NCBI RefSeq assembly: GCF_000004195.4 | Contig: NC_030679.2 | Span: forward strand, 26,773,712-26,837,711 | DNA length: 64,000 bases | Reading direction: 5' to 3' | Origin: Xenopus tropicalis | Lineage: Eukaryota; Chordata; Amphibia; Anura; Pipidae | Shown here: in pieces, positions 58,301 through 64,000 of the stretch | Position numbering within the stretch: the first letter of the stretch is position 1 | Layout of the letters: the number at the start of each line of letters is the position of its first letter | Notes under the pieces: generated by a model | What the model was told of the DNA's origin: nothing | Seen by the model: the letters and a program-made list of their open reading frames with translations, nothing else | Databases searched by the model: none | Program-made: the position numbers and the translations under genes

Positions 58301-60433
58301 ACTAAGTGCTGTCGCCTGCCTCAATATATTGTGCCTGAAAATGAAGCTGGGCTATCCTGTCTTCTTAATAAAGCTGTTTAGCGTAACCTCATTTGGATGG
58401 CTTCGATTTTGGTACCAAGTAGTCATACCAAGGTATCCTACGCCATTTTGTGGCTATTCCTGGATCATTGGGGAAAATCTGGAACTAAATGAAAAATATG
58501 ACAATGCAAGAGAAGTTGTTGCTGTCAAGATCCTGTCTGCTCTAGGTGAGTAGTGTTTGTATGTAAAAAGATCTCAATGTTCTATGTTTAAATGTTAACG
58601 TTTAAAGTGATGTATATAATTTACTGTTGCCCTGCACTGCTAAAACTGTTGCTTCAGAAACCCTACTATAGTTTACATAACAAGCTGCTGTCTAGCCATG
58701 GGGTAGCCATTTAAAGCTGAAAAGGCACAGGTTTACATATTAGGTAACTGATAAGCTCTGTAGAATACAATGGGATTCTACAGAACTACTTCCATTATCT
58801 ACTGTAAAACCTGTGTCTCTTCTTTTTTTTTTTTTTTAAACTAAATGGCTGCCCCATGGCTACACAGCAGCTTTTTGTAAACTGTAATGTTACTAAGGGC
58901 TATGACACGCAGCGCTACTTGTCGCAGCTACAAAATGCCAGAAAATACCCTGCTATAGAAAATATGTTCTCTGCTAAAACACACAAGACACAAGACAATT
59001 CGAATTGTCTATTTTGTAGCCGTAATGTAAAGTAGCTGGCTACAAGTAGCTCCGTGCGTCATTGCCCTAAAGCAAACACACCAGATTTACCAGTGTAGAG
59101 CAACAGTACATCATATTTTAATTATTATTTATCTTCAGTTATTTATATAGCACTTTACAGAGATTATACGTCAGTCCCTGCTCCAGAGGAGCTTACAATC
59201 TAAAGTCCCCCATTCACACACGCTATAGACAATTTAGTCAGGAGCCATATAACCTGCCTGTATGTTTTAGGCGTGTGGAAGGAAACCGGAGTACCCAGTG
59301 GAAGCCCACGCAGACACTGGGAGAATATACAAACTCCTTGCAGATAGTGTCCAGGCTAGAAAAAAAGTGCTACTCACTGAGCCACCATGCTGGTGTTAAT
59401 GTTCCATTAATCAAAAAAGTTGCCTATACCAGTGACTACATTGCACTCATTTAAATGGCTGTGGAACATATTAATTCTGGCATGGCCATTCTTTGCAAAT
59501 GCACATGCTGTTCCATTAGAAACACTGCTGTCTGGGTCTGTATAGTCTCTGCACTACTGGTTCTGACATATAACAGTGTAGCCAGCTGATTGAAAAGAGA
59601 GCTAAAACTACAATTTGTTAACAGTTAAATTTATTTGAATGTATTGTAAAAAGTTTTTTTTTTTTGGCGCAAAAAAAAGTTTTTGGGTAGATATACTCTA
59701 TAAAACTTGGTGTCCTGTTTGAAGATTGCTTCTCTACAGGAGGGACAGCGCATAACACAACTGCAGAGAACTGGACCTTGCACAAGGCAAGCAATATAAG
59801 TGTATAATGATACTTTTCTGACAGAATGTTTTCAGCTTCTGTCATTATAGACTTTATATTGTCCTCTGCATTTGTGTGCCTTCCTCCTGCAGGGAAGCAA
59901 ACAGGACTCCAGGTTTATAGGGTACATCTACCCAAAAACTTGCTCTCAATTGATAACAACCAGACGCTTCTATTTTATACTTATATTTGGTTAAAAGAAT
60001 CCACATAAATAATTTGGGCCCACCCTAAAGGTCCCCATACACGGGCCGATTCTAGCTGCCGATATCGGTCCCTTGGACCGATTTGGAACGACGGCCATAA
60101 CCGACATCTGGCTTGAAATTGGGCAGATATCGATCGGGCAGGTTAAAAGATTCAGTCGGATCGGGGACCGCATCGGCTCGTTGATGCGGTCCCAGAACCG
60201 TCTGCCCCATTGCCGCCATTATAATTTGATTGTTTGGCCCCAATTAGCCTACATGTTTCCCGATATCGCCCACCCGTAGGTGGGGATATCGGATGAAGAT
60301 CCGCTCGCTTGGCGACCTCGCCAAGCAAGCGAATCTTCAGGTGTATGGGGACCTTAACACATTTTATGTTTTTATTGCAGGGCACATTACAGATCCCTCA
60401 GTGGAAAAGGCAACTGCAAGCAATGCCATGTAA
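46293..60433 (+). CDS. dnd1: Dead end (DND1) germ-cell RNA-binding protein, complete, 5 coding exons
   Basis: DND1 binds U-rich mRNA 3'UTRs in germ plasm and primordial germ cells and modulates microRNA and CCR4-NOT repression. Exons 46293-46385, 55543-55660, 56765-57226, 58150-58545 and 60381-60433 join in phase into 373 residues (human 353). The order is the diagnostic [13 protein letters not shown] block (60-72), RRM1 with RNP2 VFIGKI (83-88) and RNP1 RGFAYARY (121-128), a degenerate RRM2 to about 240 ending [15 protein letters not shown], a linker, and a double-stranded-RNA-binding-like domain from about 277 to 357 ([28 protein letters not shown]). All introns are GT-AG. The first ATG opens a 31-residue first exon; an in-frame ATG at codon 22 is an alternative start. 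The short tail ends ATASNAM. Nothing suggests inactivation. Confidence 0.96.
46491..46775. repeat. 57-bp minisatellite, 5 copies
   Basis: The unit starts AATTCATTTGTCTGTATGTT and continues AGAGTATATGGAGCTCTATA, GTCACAGCTGGGGG. Copies begin at 46491, 46548, 46605, 46662 and 46719. As 57 is divisible by 3, all frames repeat and a long open frame arises by chance. Confidence 0.95.
46875..47089. mobile_element. PIF/Harbinger-like MITE, 'gggagattagtcgcc' family
   Basis: GGGCTCTGGCACACGGGGGA to CCCCCGTGTGCCAGAGCCC with TAA flanks (46872-46874, 47090-47092). Near-perfect palindromic blocks (CCATCCCACCGGCGA / GCCGGCGGGATGG) suggest a young copy. Confidence 0.92.
47538..47862. mobile_element. MITE, 'caggtatggga' family
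   Basis: CAGGTATGGCACCTATTATC to AAGGGATCCCATACCTG; the interior TTTCCGTAATTCGGAACTTT is inverted relative to the left TCTGCAATTTGGATCTCC. Confidence 0.85.
47870..48115 (-). repeat. Possible Penelope-type untranslated fragment
   Basis: GGACCTTTATCAAAAAAAAT and then GGTCCTAATTTGTGACTGAA, ATGTCGATTTTTGC: a small hairpin followed by an 'aaatgtcg' motif and an AATAAA-poor tail. Only a tentative assignment. Confidence 0.35.
48289..48576. mobile_element. MITE, 'caggtatggga' family, diverged
   Basis: CAGGTATGGGATGCCTTTCT at the left, TTTAAATCCTATACCTG at the right; the interior GAGAAAACTCTAAATTACAG-like block is mutated. Confidence 0.75.
49452..50135. mobile_element. T2-type MITE interrupted by a second T2 copy
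   Basis: TTAAAGGAACAGTAACACCA at 49452 and TTTTGGTGTTACTGTTCCTT then AAG at the right, TTAA at both ends. Split by a complete copy at 49666-50068. Confidence 0.9.
49666..50068. mobile_element. T2-type MITE nested in T2
   Basis: TTAAAGGAACAGTAACACCA to TGATGTTACTGTTCCTTTAA, so the TTAA target lies at both ends. The interior is itself roughly palindromic: 'cacaggttacttagcagataac' against 'gttatctgctatgtaacctgtg'. Confidence 0.9.
50136..50439. mobile_element. PIF/Harbinger-like MITE, 'gggagattagtcgcc' family
   Basis: GGGCAGTGACAGATGGGGAG to CCCCCGTCTGTCACTGCCC; left flank TAA (shared with the T2 end), right flank CAA, probably mutated. Confidence 0.85.
51388..51798 (+). mobile_element. 5'-truncated L1/Tx1-like LINE with poly(A) and 15-bp target duplication
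   Basis: The 15-bp repeat AATTAGCAAGCTATT lies before (51373-51387) and after (51799-51813) the insert. The insert codes a LINE-like C-terminus, [20 protein letters not shown] then WCDLEGN and stop, followed by a 3'UTR with AATAAA (51759-51764) and an A-run of about 22. Classic target-primed insertion. Confidence 0.85.
52040..52215. repeat. Minisatellite of about 34 bp
   Basis: Repeats of CATACTCTGCCTGCCCTATG and CTGCCTGTGTGTGC, four to five copies with length variation; the last copy is followed by a short inverted segment (GTGTGCATAGGGCAGGCA). Confidence 0.88.
52635..53350 (+). mobile_element. Probable solo LTR of a Gypsy-type retrotransposon
   Basis: A GC-rich island with CGCATGCGCGATGACGCGC and a TATA-like CTATTTAAACCCCTTCC, then CTTTGCCTGTACCCYGAC and CTACGATTCYTGC tandem units (53047-53170), a composition typical of vertebrate Gypsy LTRs. 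Candidate edges TGTTACAT (52640) and CGTTACA (53352) are not a confirmed TG...CA pair and no target duplication was found. Confidence 0.5.
53047..53175. repeat. About 46-bp repeat within the probable LTR, 3 partial copies
   Basis: CCTTTGCCTGTACCCCGACT then ACGATTCTTGCTACCTGCCT CGA repeats at about 53043, 53086 and 53129. Confidence 0.8.
53810..54208. mobile_element. T2-type MITE, partial, with its own Harbinger insertion
   Basis: Matches the 16851-17715 T2 over TGTTTCTTTTGA, GGACTCAGTGCAGCATTACT and CATAGACCTTTCTGATAAAG, ending TTTTTACCTTTTCCTTCTCC then TGTAA. The copy is intact where the other is interrupted, and interrupted where the other is intact. Confidence 0.85.
53932..54177. mobile_element. 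PIF/Harbinger-like MITE nested in T2
   Basis: AGATGGCCATACATG to CATGTATGGCCACCT with TTA at both flanks (53929-53931, 54178-54180). The T2 copy at 17690 reads CTTACTTAGTATTTACC across this site with a single TTA. Confidence 0.92.
54685..55207. mobile_element. T2-type MITE
   Basis: TTAAAGGAAACATATTGGAT at the left, inverted ATAGGATATGTCTCCTTTAA at the right, TTAA at both ends. The interior contains TTTGGGCTAAACATTAATCC and a GC-rich centre. Confidence 0.88.
55543..55660 (+). CDS. dnd1: dnd1 coding exon 2
   Basis: The acceptor TTGATTTTCCTGCAG follows a long T-tract; codes [20 protein letters not shown] through KYGGPPP and one base of the next Gly codon; donor GTACAAG. Confidence 0.95.
55970..56112 (+). 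mobile_element. L2 LINE 3'UTR fragment
   Basis: GATTGTAAGTTCTTTTGGGC then AGGGCTCTC, TATTGTACAGCGCTGCGGAA and GGCGCTTTATAAATAAATG, the plus-strand version of the L2 tail inverted at 35250-35400. Confidence 0.82.
56343..56643. mobile_element. hAT element in dnd1 intron 2
   Basis: CAGGGGTAGGGAACC at the left, GGTTCCCGACCCCTG at the right, and an exact 8-bp duplication CTTTAAAC (56335-56342, 56644-56651). Confidence 0.95.
56765..57226 (+). CDS. dnd1: dnd1 coding exon 3 (RRM1 and RRM2)
   Basis: 462 nt between TTTTTGCAG and GTATAG. Contains RNP2 VFIGKI and RNP1 RGFAYARY, then the [17 protein letters not shown] boundary of the second RRM. Confidence 0.97.
57227..58149 (+). other. dnd1 intron 3
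   Basis: Holds the MITE at 57357-57698; the remaining 450 bp show no assigned feature. Confidence 0.7.
57357..57698. mobile_element. PIF/Harbinger-like MITE
   Basis: AGCTGGCCATACACGTGGCG to GTGCGTGTATGGCCACCT, flanked by TAA (left) and TTA (right). Long internal palindromes: ACGATGTTTCGTACGACCG mirrored at 57403, and the pair CGTACGAAACGAGG / TTTCGTACGATAA at 57648. Confidence 0.85.
58150..58545 (+). CDS. dnd1: dnd1 coding exon 4 (linker and dsRBD-like domain)
   Basis: Acceptor TCTTTTATTGCAG, donor GTGAGT. Reads [20 protein letters not shown], a Pro-rich linker, then [11 protein letters not shown] and [18 protein letters not shown]. Confidence 0.97.
58897..59067. mobile_element. PIF/Harbinger-like MITE nested in T2
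   Basis: GGGCTATGACACGCAGCGCT to CCGTGCGTCATTGCCC with TAA on both sides (58894-58896, 59068-59070). Confidence 0.87.
59125..59390 (-). mobile_element. L2-type LINE tail
   Basis: TTATTTATATAGCACTTTAC, AGAGGAGCTTACAATCTAAA and a following 'cccattcacacacgctatagacaatttagtc' stretch typical of Xenopus L2-type tails; orientation inferred from 35240-36002. Confidence 0.6.
60029..60354. mobile_element. PIF/Harbinger-like MITE next to the last dnd1 exon
   Basis: AGGTCCCCATACACGGGCCG to GTGTATGGGGACCT, flanked by TAA (60026-60028, 60355-60357). Only 23 bp separate its right target copy from exon 5 at 60381. Confidence 0.93.
60381..60433 (+). CDS. dnd1: dnd1 terminal coding exon 5
   Basis: Acceptor TTTTTATTGCAG. 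Seventeen codons reading [16 protein letters not shown] and TAA at 60431-60433. A Harbinger-like MITE ends 24 bp before the exon's 3-bp flank region. Confidence 0.9.
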
Positions 60434-61025
60434 CTGTTTTTCTTTCTGTGATGAGGACACCACATCAGAAGAGCTTACTTTTTTATAGTTTTGTTGTCTT
60501 CAAATGATTTTATAGTTACCACCACCCGTTTAAAGGGAAATATTTTTACATCAGTGTATAGCTAGTTTTCTTTCCCCTTTTTTTCACTATGATGTTTGCA
60601 CTTTTTTTATTTCTGTGTGTGTACATTGCGCTTAAGATTTAAAAAAACAACTTTTGTGTGTCTCTTTAAAATGTACAGGTTACAGTATCTCTTATCCATG
60701 TACAGCACTGAACACCGTGGAGTTTCCTATGTTTATTTTAAAATGTATGCCAAACTATAGAAGGCAAAACTTGTGGTGTAAGGGTTTCAACATTTTTTCA
60801 TTGCACAAAAATCAGGTTTATGAATGTATCTCTAGAAATCTTAGTAGTAGTATTAGCCACTGGTTGGCTAATTGATCTTTTATAAATCCTTCTTTTTTTT
60901 CTTGTGTGTGGTTTTTAAGAAAACATGTTTAAATTATGTTTTGTATTTCTAGGATCAGTGTTTGCTAGCATTTTATATCACAGGTTCTTACTGTTTTCAG
61001 AATAAAACAATACTACTCAATCTTT
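60434..61025 (+). other. dnd1: dnd1 3'UTR
   Basis: About 590 nt, U-rich. It carries TTCAC at 60583-60587, a miR-427/miR-17-type seed match GCACTTT at 60598-60604, and TTGCAC at 60801-60806. UUCAC and UGCAC motifs are known in Xenopus oocyte localization elements. The poly(A) signal is at 61001. Confidence 0.75.
61001..61006 (+). terminator. dnd1 poly(A) signal AATAAA
   Basis: AATAAA in TTTTCAGAATAAAACAATAC, 568 nt after the stop codon, followed by a T/G-rich TCTTTGTATCTTGTTC stretch. Confidence 0.8.
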
Positions 61026-61029
61026 GTAT

Positions 61030-62215
61030 CTTGTTCATCAGGCATATCAGTGGGTCCTTTAGGCCCCCATCACTCAACTGCCCTCACCTGTCTCTTGATA
61101 TATTTTGGATATTTACACTGCTGCTTGAAAGTTTGTGAACCTTTTTAAATTCTTAATTTCTGCATAAAAATGACCTAAACCTTTATCTGATTTTCAGTCT
61201 GAAACTATATAGAACCCAGTTAAATTCGACAAAAACATAATGTTTGTGCATTTGCTAATTAAGGAAAATGATCCAAAGTGATATTAAAGTGGGGTAAAAG
61301 TATGTAAATTAGTGATGTGCGGGTTGACCCACAAAGCACAGAACCTGCGAGTTTACCTTTAGGTCAGGCAGGTTAGGGTTGAATTTGAGCGACCAGGAGG
61401 AAAGTCCCCTGAAACAAATCACCTCTATTGTGCAACCATCTTCTCCAAATTCCTTCCCACTGGTGTTAATGTAAATTGCTGGTGGGAAAACTTGTGTCGC
61501 TTCGGCTTTCTGCAAGTTGAAAAGTCTCCATTAGCAAAGTTTTGAGGAGGAACTTGTGACCTACTGTCAAGTATCTGACACATCACCTAGCTGGTTGATA
61601 GGGTGAGAAAGACCTGTGGGCTTGAAGTGCCAAGTATCAACAAAACACTTATTTCTCATGCCCAACATTGGAGGAGTAGGTAACGAATTCCCAGTTGACA
61701 AGCCCTTGCAGGGGGAAGGTCCTTTGGTTATCCCACTATTTAAGGACAATGGCACATGTAGTGATTTATAGATTCTGGCAAATGCCAGATGGGCTTGTGT
61801 ACGATGCCATAGACAGTCCCTATTTAGTGGGTTGGCGGAGATCTGTTTGCGCCCCTTTGTACTTGAAATGTCAGTGCTTATATCCCAGTTATGCCTTACT
61901 GACTACTTTTACTGAAGGTAACATTTGTGTATTATATTTAATATATATATATATAAAGTTTTAGTAATTAGAAGCTTGACCAAAAATTAAAAATTGAAAT
62001 GATTGGTTGGTTTATTTTGTGTTAGAAGGCTTAGTAGCAATAAAGGGTATTTACATAATAAATAAAATAATAAAAATCCTCAACTTATTTCTGCCTGCTC
62101 CCCAACCCTGCTGAGGAAGACTTGCTCTCTTGGTGCTGGGGGTTTTTATTTGCCTTCATCCTGATCAACTTTTTCCCTAGGACTGCTTCTGTTCTTTTAG
62201 TTCCTTGTCTAATTC
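61030..62215. other. No gene recognised downstream of dnd1
   Basis: AT-rich intergenic DNA. Open frames near 61309-61964 have no recognisable family, and an (AT)n run lies at 61940. Confidence 0.5.
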
Positions 62216-62424
62216 GTCATCATAGTAACATAGTAAGTTGGGTTGAAAAAAGACATACGTCCATCATGTTCAACCATAATGCCTATATATAACCTGCCTA
62301 ACTACTAGATGATCCAGAGGAAGGCAAAAACCCCATCTGAAGCCTCTCTAATTTGCCGCAGAGGGGAAAAAATTCCTTCCTGACTCCAAGATGGCAATCG
62401 GACCAGTCCCTGGATCAACTTGTA

Positions 62425-62925
62425 CTAAGAGCTATCCCCCATACCCCTGTATTCCCTCACTTGTACTGAGAGCTAACTCCCATAACCCTGTATTCCCTCA
62501 CTTGTACTGAGAGCTATCTCCCATAACCCTGTATTCCCTCACTTGTACTGAGAGCTATCTCCCATACCCCGGTATTCCCTCACTTGTACTGAGAGCTATC
62601 TCCCCTACCCCTGTATTCCCTCACTTGTACTGAGAGCTATCTCCCCTACCCCTGTATTCCCTCACTTGTACTGAGAGCTATCTCCCCTACCCCTGTATTC
62701 CCTCACTTGTACTGAGAGCTATCTCCCATACCCCTGTATTCCCTCACTTGTACTGAGAGCTATCTCCCATACCCCTGTATTCCCTCACTTGTACTGAGAG
62801 CTATCTCCCCTACCCCTGTATTCCCTCACTTGTACTGAGAGCTATCTCCCATAACCCTGTATTCCCTCACTTGTACTGAGAGCTATCTCCCATAACCCTG
62901 TATTCCCTCACTTGCTAAGAATCCA
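62425..62925. repeat. 41-bp minisatellite in the CR1 3'UTR, about 12 copies
   Basis: The unit reads CTTGTACTGAGAGCTATCTC then CCATACCCCTGTATTCCCTC A, with starts at 62460, 62501, 62542 and so on (period 41). Copies differ mainly at 'cccata'/'ccccta' and 'accccg'/'aaccct'. Confidence 0.95.
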
Positions 62926-63998
62926 TCCAGCCCCTTCTTAAAGCTATATAATGTATCAGCCAGTACAACTGATTCGGGGAGGGAATTCCACAACTTCACA
63001 GCTCTCACAGTAAAAAATTCTCTCTGAATATTTAAACTGAACCTCCCTTCTTCTAAACGGAGTGGGTGCCCTCGTGTCCGTCTGAAGGACCTACTGGTAA
63101 ATAAAACATTAGAAAGGTTATTATATGATCCCCTTATATATTTATACATAGTTATCATGTCACCCCTTAAGCGCCTCTTCTCCAGCGTAAACAGACCCAA
63201 CTTGGCCAGTCTTTCTTTTTAACTGAGACTTTCCATACCCTTAACCAGCTTAGTTGCCCTTCTCTGGACCCTCTCTAACTCAATCATGTCCCTTTTGAGC
63301 ACTGGAGACCAAAACTGAACAGCATATTCTAGATGGGGCCTTACCAGCGCTCTGTAAAGGGGAAGAATAACCCCCTCCTCCCGTGAATCTATACCCCTTT
63401 TAATACAGCTCAAAACCTTGTTTGCCCTTGCAGCTGCTGCCTGGCATTGCTTGCTACAGCCAAGTTTATTATCTACAAGGACTCCAAGCTCCTTCTCCAT
63501 TATGGATTTGCCTAGTGCAGTCCCAGTAAGGGTATAAGTGGCTTGCATATTTTTACATCCCAGGTGCATGACCTTACATTTATCCACATTAAATCTCATC
63601 TGCCACTTAGCTGCCCAGATTGCCAGTTGGTCAAGATCCTGCTGCAAGGATGCCACATCCTGGATAGAATTGACTGGTCTGCAGAGTTTTGTGTCATCTG
63701 CAAACACTGATACATTACTTATTATACCCTCCCCTAAGTCATTTATGAACAAGTTAAACAAAAGTGGACCCAGTACAGAACCCTGAGGGACCCCACTGAG
63801 AACCTTATTCCAAGTAGAGAACGTACCATTAACAACGACCTTCTGTACCCGATCCTGTAGCCAGTTTTCTATCCATGTGCAAATGACTTCACTAAGACCA
63901 ATATACCTTAGCTTAGAAAGCAGTCGTTTGTGGGGAACGGTATCAAATGCTTTGGCAAAATCCAAATAGATTATATCTACTGCATCCCCACTGTCCAA
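62883..63998 (-). pseudogene. CR1 reverse transcriptase, one in-frame stop
   Basis: Copies LINE RNA by target-primed reverse transcription. Motif A is IIYLDFAKAFDTVPH, motif B SGVPQGSVLGPLLFNLFIND and motif C VFADDTKL; then LGVLVDNKLGCSKQC, LVRPHLEYAVQFWSP, LERVQRRATKLVKGMESL and LGLFTLEKRRLRGDMITMY to FLASEGIQGYGR. The frame is continuous from 63998 to 62883 except a TAA at 63216-63218, where the related fragment at 24.8 kb has a Tyr codon. So the copy differs from an open protein by one nonsense change in the visible part. The N-terminal endonuclease lies outside the window. Confidence 0.95.
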
Positions 63999-64000
63999 CT

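Larger units (their letters stand above)
58590..59410. mobile_element. T2-type MITE carrying a Harbinger MITE and an L2 tail
   Basis: Shares TATAATTTACTGTTGCCCTG then CACTGCTAAAACTG with the T2 at 49666, continues after 59068 with AGCAAACACACCAGATTTAC, and ends CTGGTGTTAATGTTCCATTA A. Confidence 0.75.
58546..60380 (+). other. dnd1 intron 4
   Basis: Contains a T2 copy hosting two insertions (58590-59410) and a Harbinger-like MITE abutting the acceptor (60029-60354). 59411-60025 shows no assigned element apart from an A/T-rich inverted stretch. Confidence 0.7.
62220..64000 (-). mobile_element. CR1 LINE, 3' half, running off the window
   Basis: Minus-strand order: reverse transcriptase coding (63998 to 62883), a 41-bp minisatellite in the 3'UTR, and the 3' tail ending GTTGAACATGATGG, then ACTTACTATGTTACTATGAT near 62220. 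The 5' part lies beyond the window. Confidence 0.93.

Noticed and set aside
63200..63219. Apparent frameshift splitting the CR1 reverse transcriptase.
   Set aside because: Both pieces are in the same frame; the break is one in-frame TAA.

Overview
The window is vertebrate nuclear DNA, almost certainly from the clawed frog Xenopus. Two spliced host genes can be reconstructed completely, and most of the rest is transposable elements typical of Xenopus: T2-type MITEs with TTAA targets, PIF/Harbinger-like MITEs with TAA/TTA targets, hAT elements with 8-bp target duplications, and CR1, L2, L1/Tx1 and Penelope retroelements. No prokaryotic-style operons, CRISPR arrays or convincing RNA genes were seen. 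The species (X. laevis or X. tropicalis) cannot be fixed from the sequence alone.

Layout. (1) 1.69-8.67 kb, minus strand: c5orf15/kct2, a 308-residue single-pass membrane protein in three coding exons. (2) 9.1-31.5 kb: a tandem repeat close upstream of kct2, a retroviral pol relic, CR1, L1/Tx1 and MITE copies, and at 19.15-25.17 kb a roughly 6-kb inverted repeat whose two arms of about 2.5 kb look nearly identical by eye. (3) 31.58-37.98 kb, plus strand: a decayed, intron-containing histidyl-tRNA synthetase (hars) gene. Relics of exons resembling exons 6, 7, 11, 12 and 13, with weak traces of 8 and 9, lie in the right order and strand, and carry two in-frame stops and frameshifts. (4) 38.0-46.2 kb: hAT elements, a Penelope-like element with a 452-codon open frame (reverse transcriptase plus GIY-YIG endonuclease), and a four-element nest. 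(5) 46.29-60.43 kb, plus strand: dnd1 (dead end), a germ-cell RNA-binding protein of 373 residues in five coding exons, with a 9.2-kb repeat-packed first intron and a poly(A) signal at 61.0 kb. (6) 62.2-64.0 kb, minus strand: the 3' half of a CR1 LINE that runs off the window.

The most interesting result is the hars relic. It lies just upstream of dnd1 and on the same strand, which is the order HARS1-DND1 that I recall for human 5q31. It therefore looks like a gene that died at its ancestral address, not a retrocopy. Loss of one homeolog in allotetraploid X. laevis would be a simple explanation, but that is inference. Other observations worth a second look are the large palindrome with insertions at the same point in both arms, two T2 MITE copies that act as empty sites for each other's insertions, a MITE ending 24 bp upstream of the last dnd1 coding exon where its target duplication may supply the branch point, and a miR-427/miR-17-type seed match in the dnd1 3'UTR.
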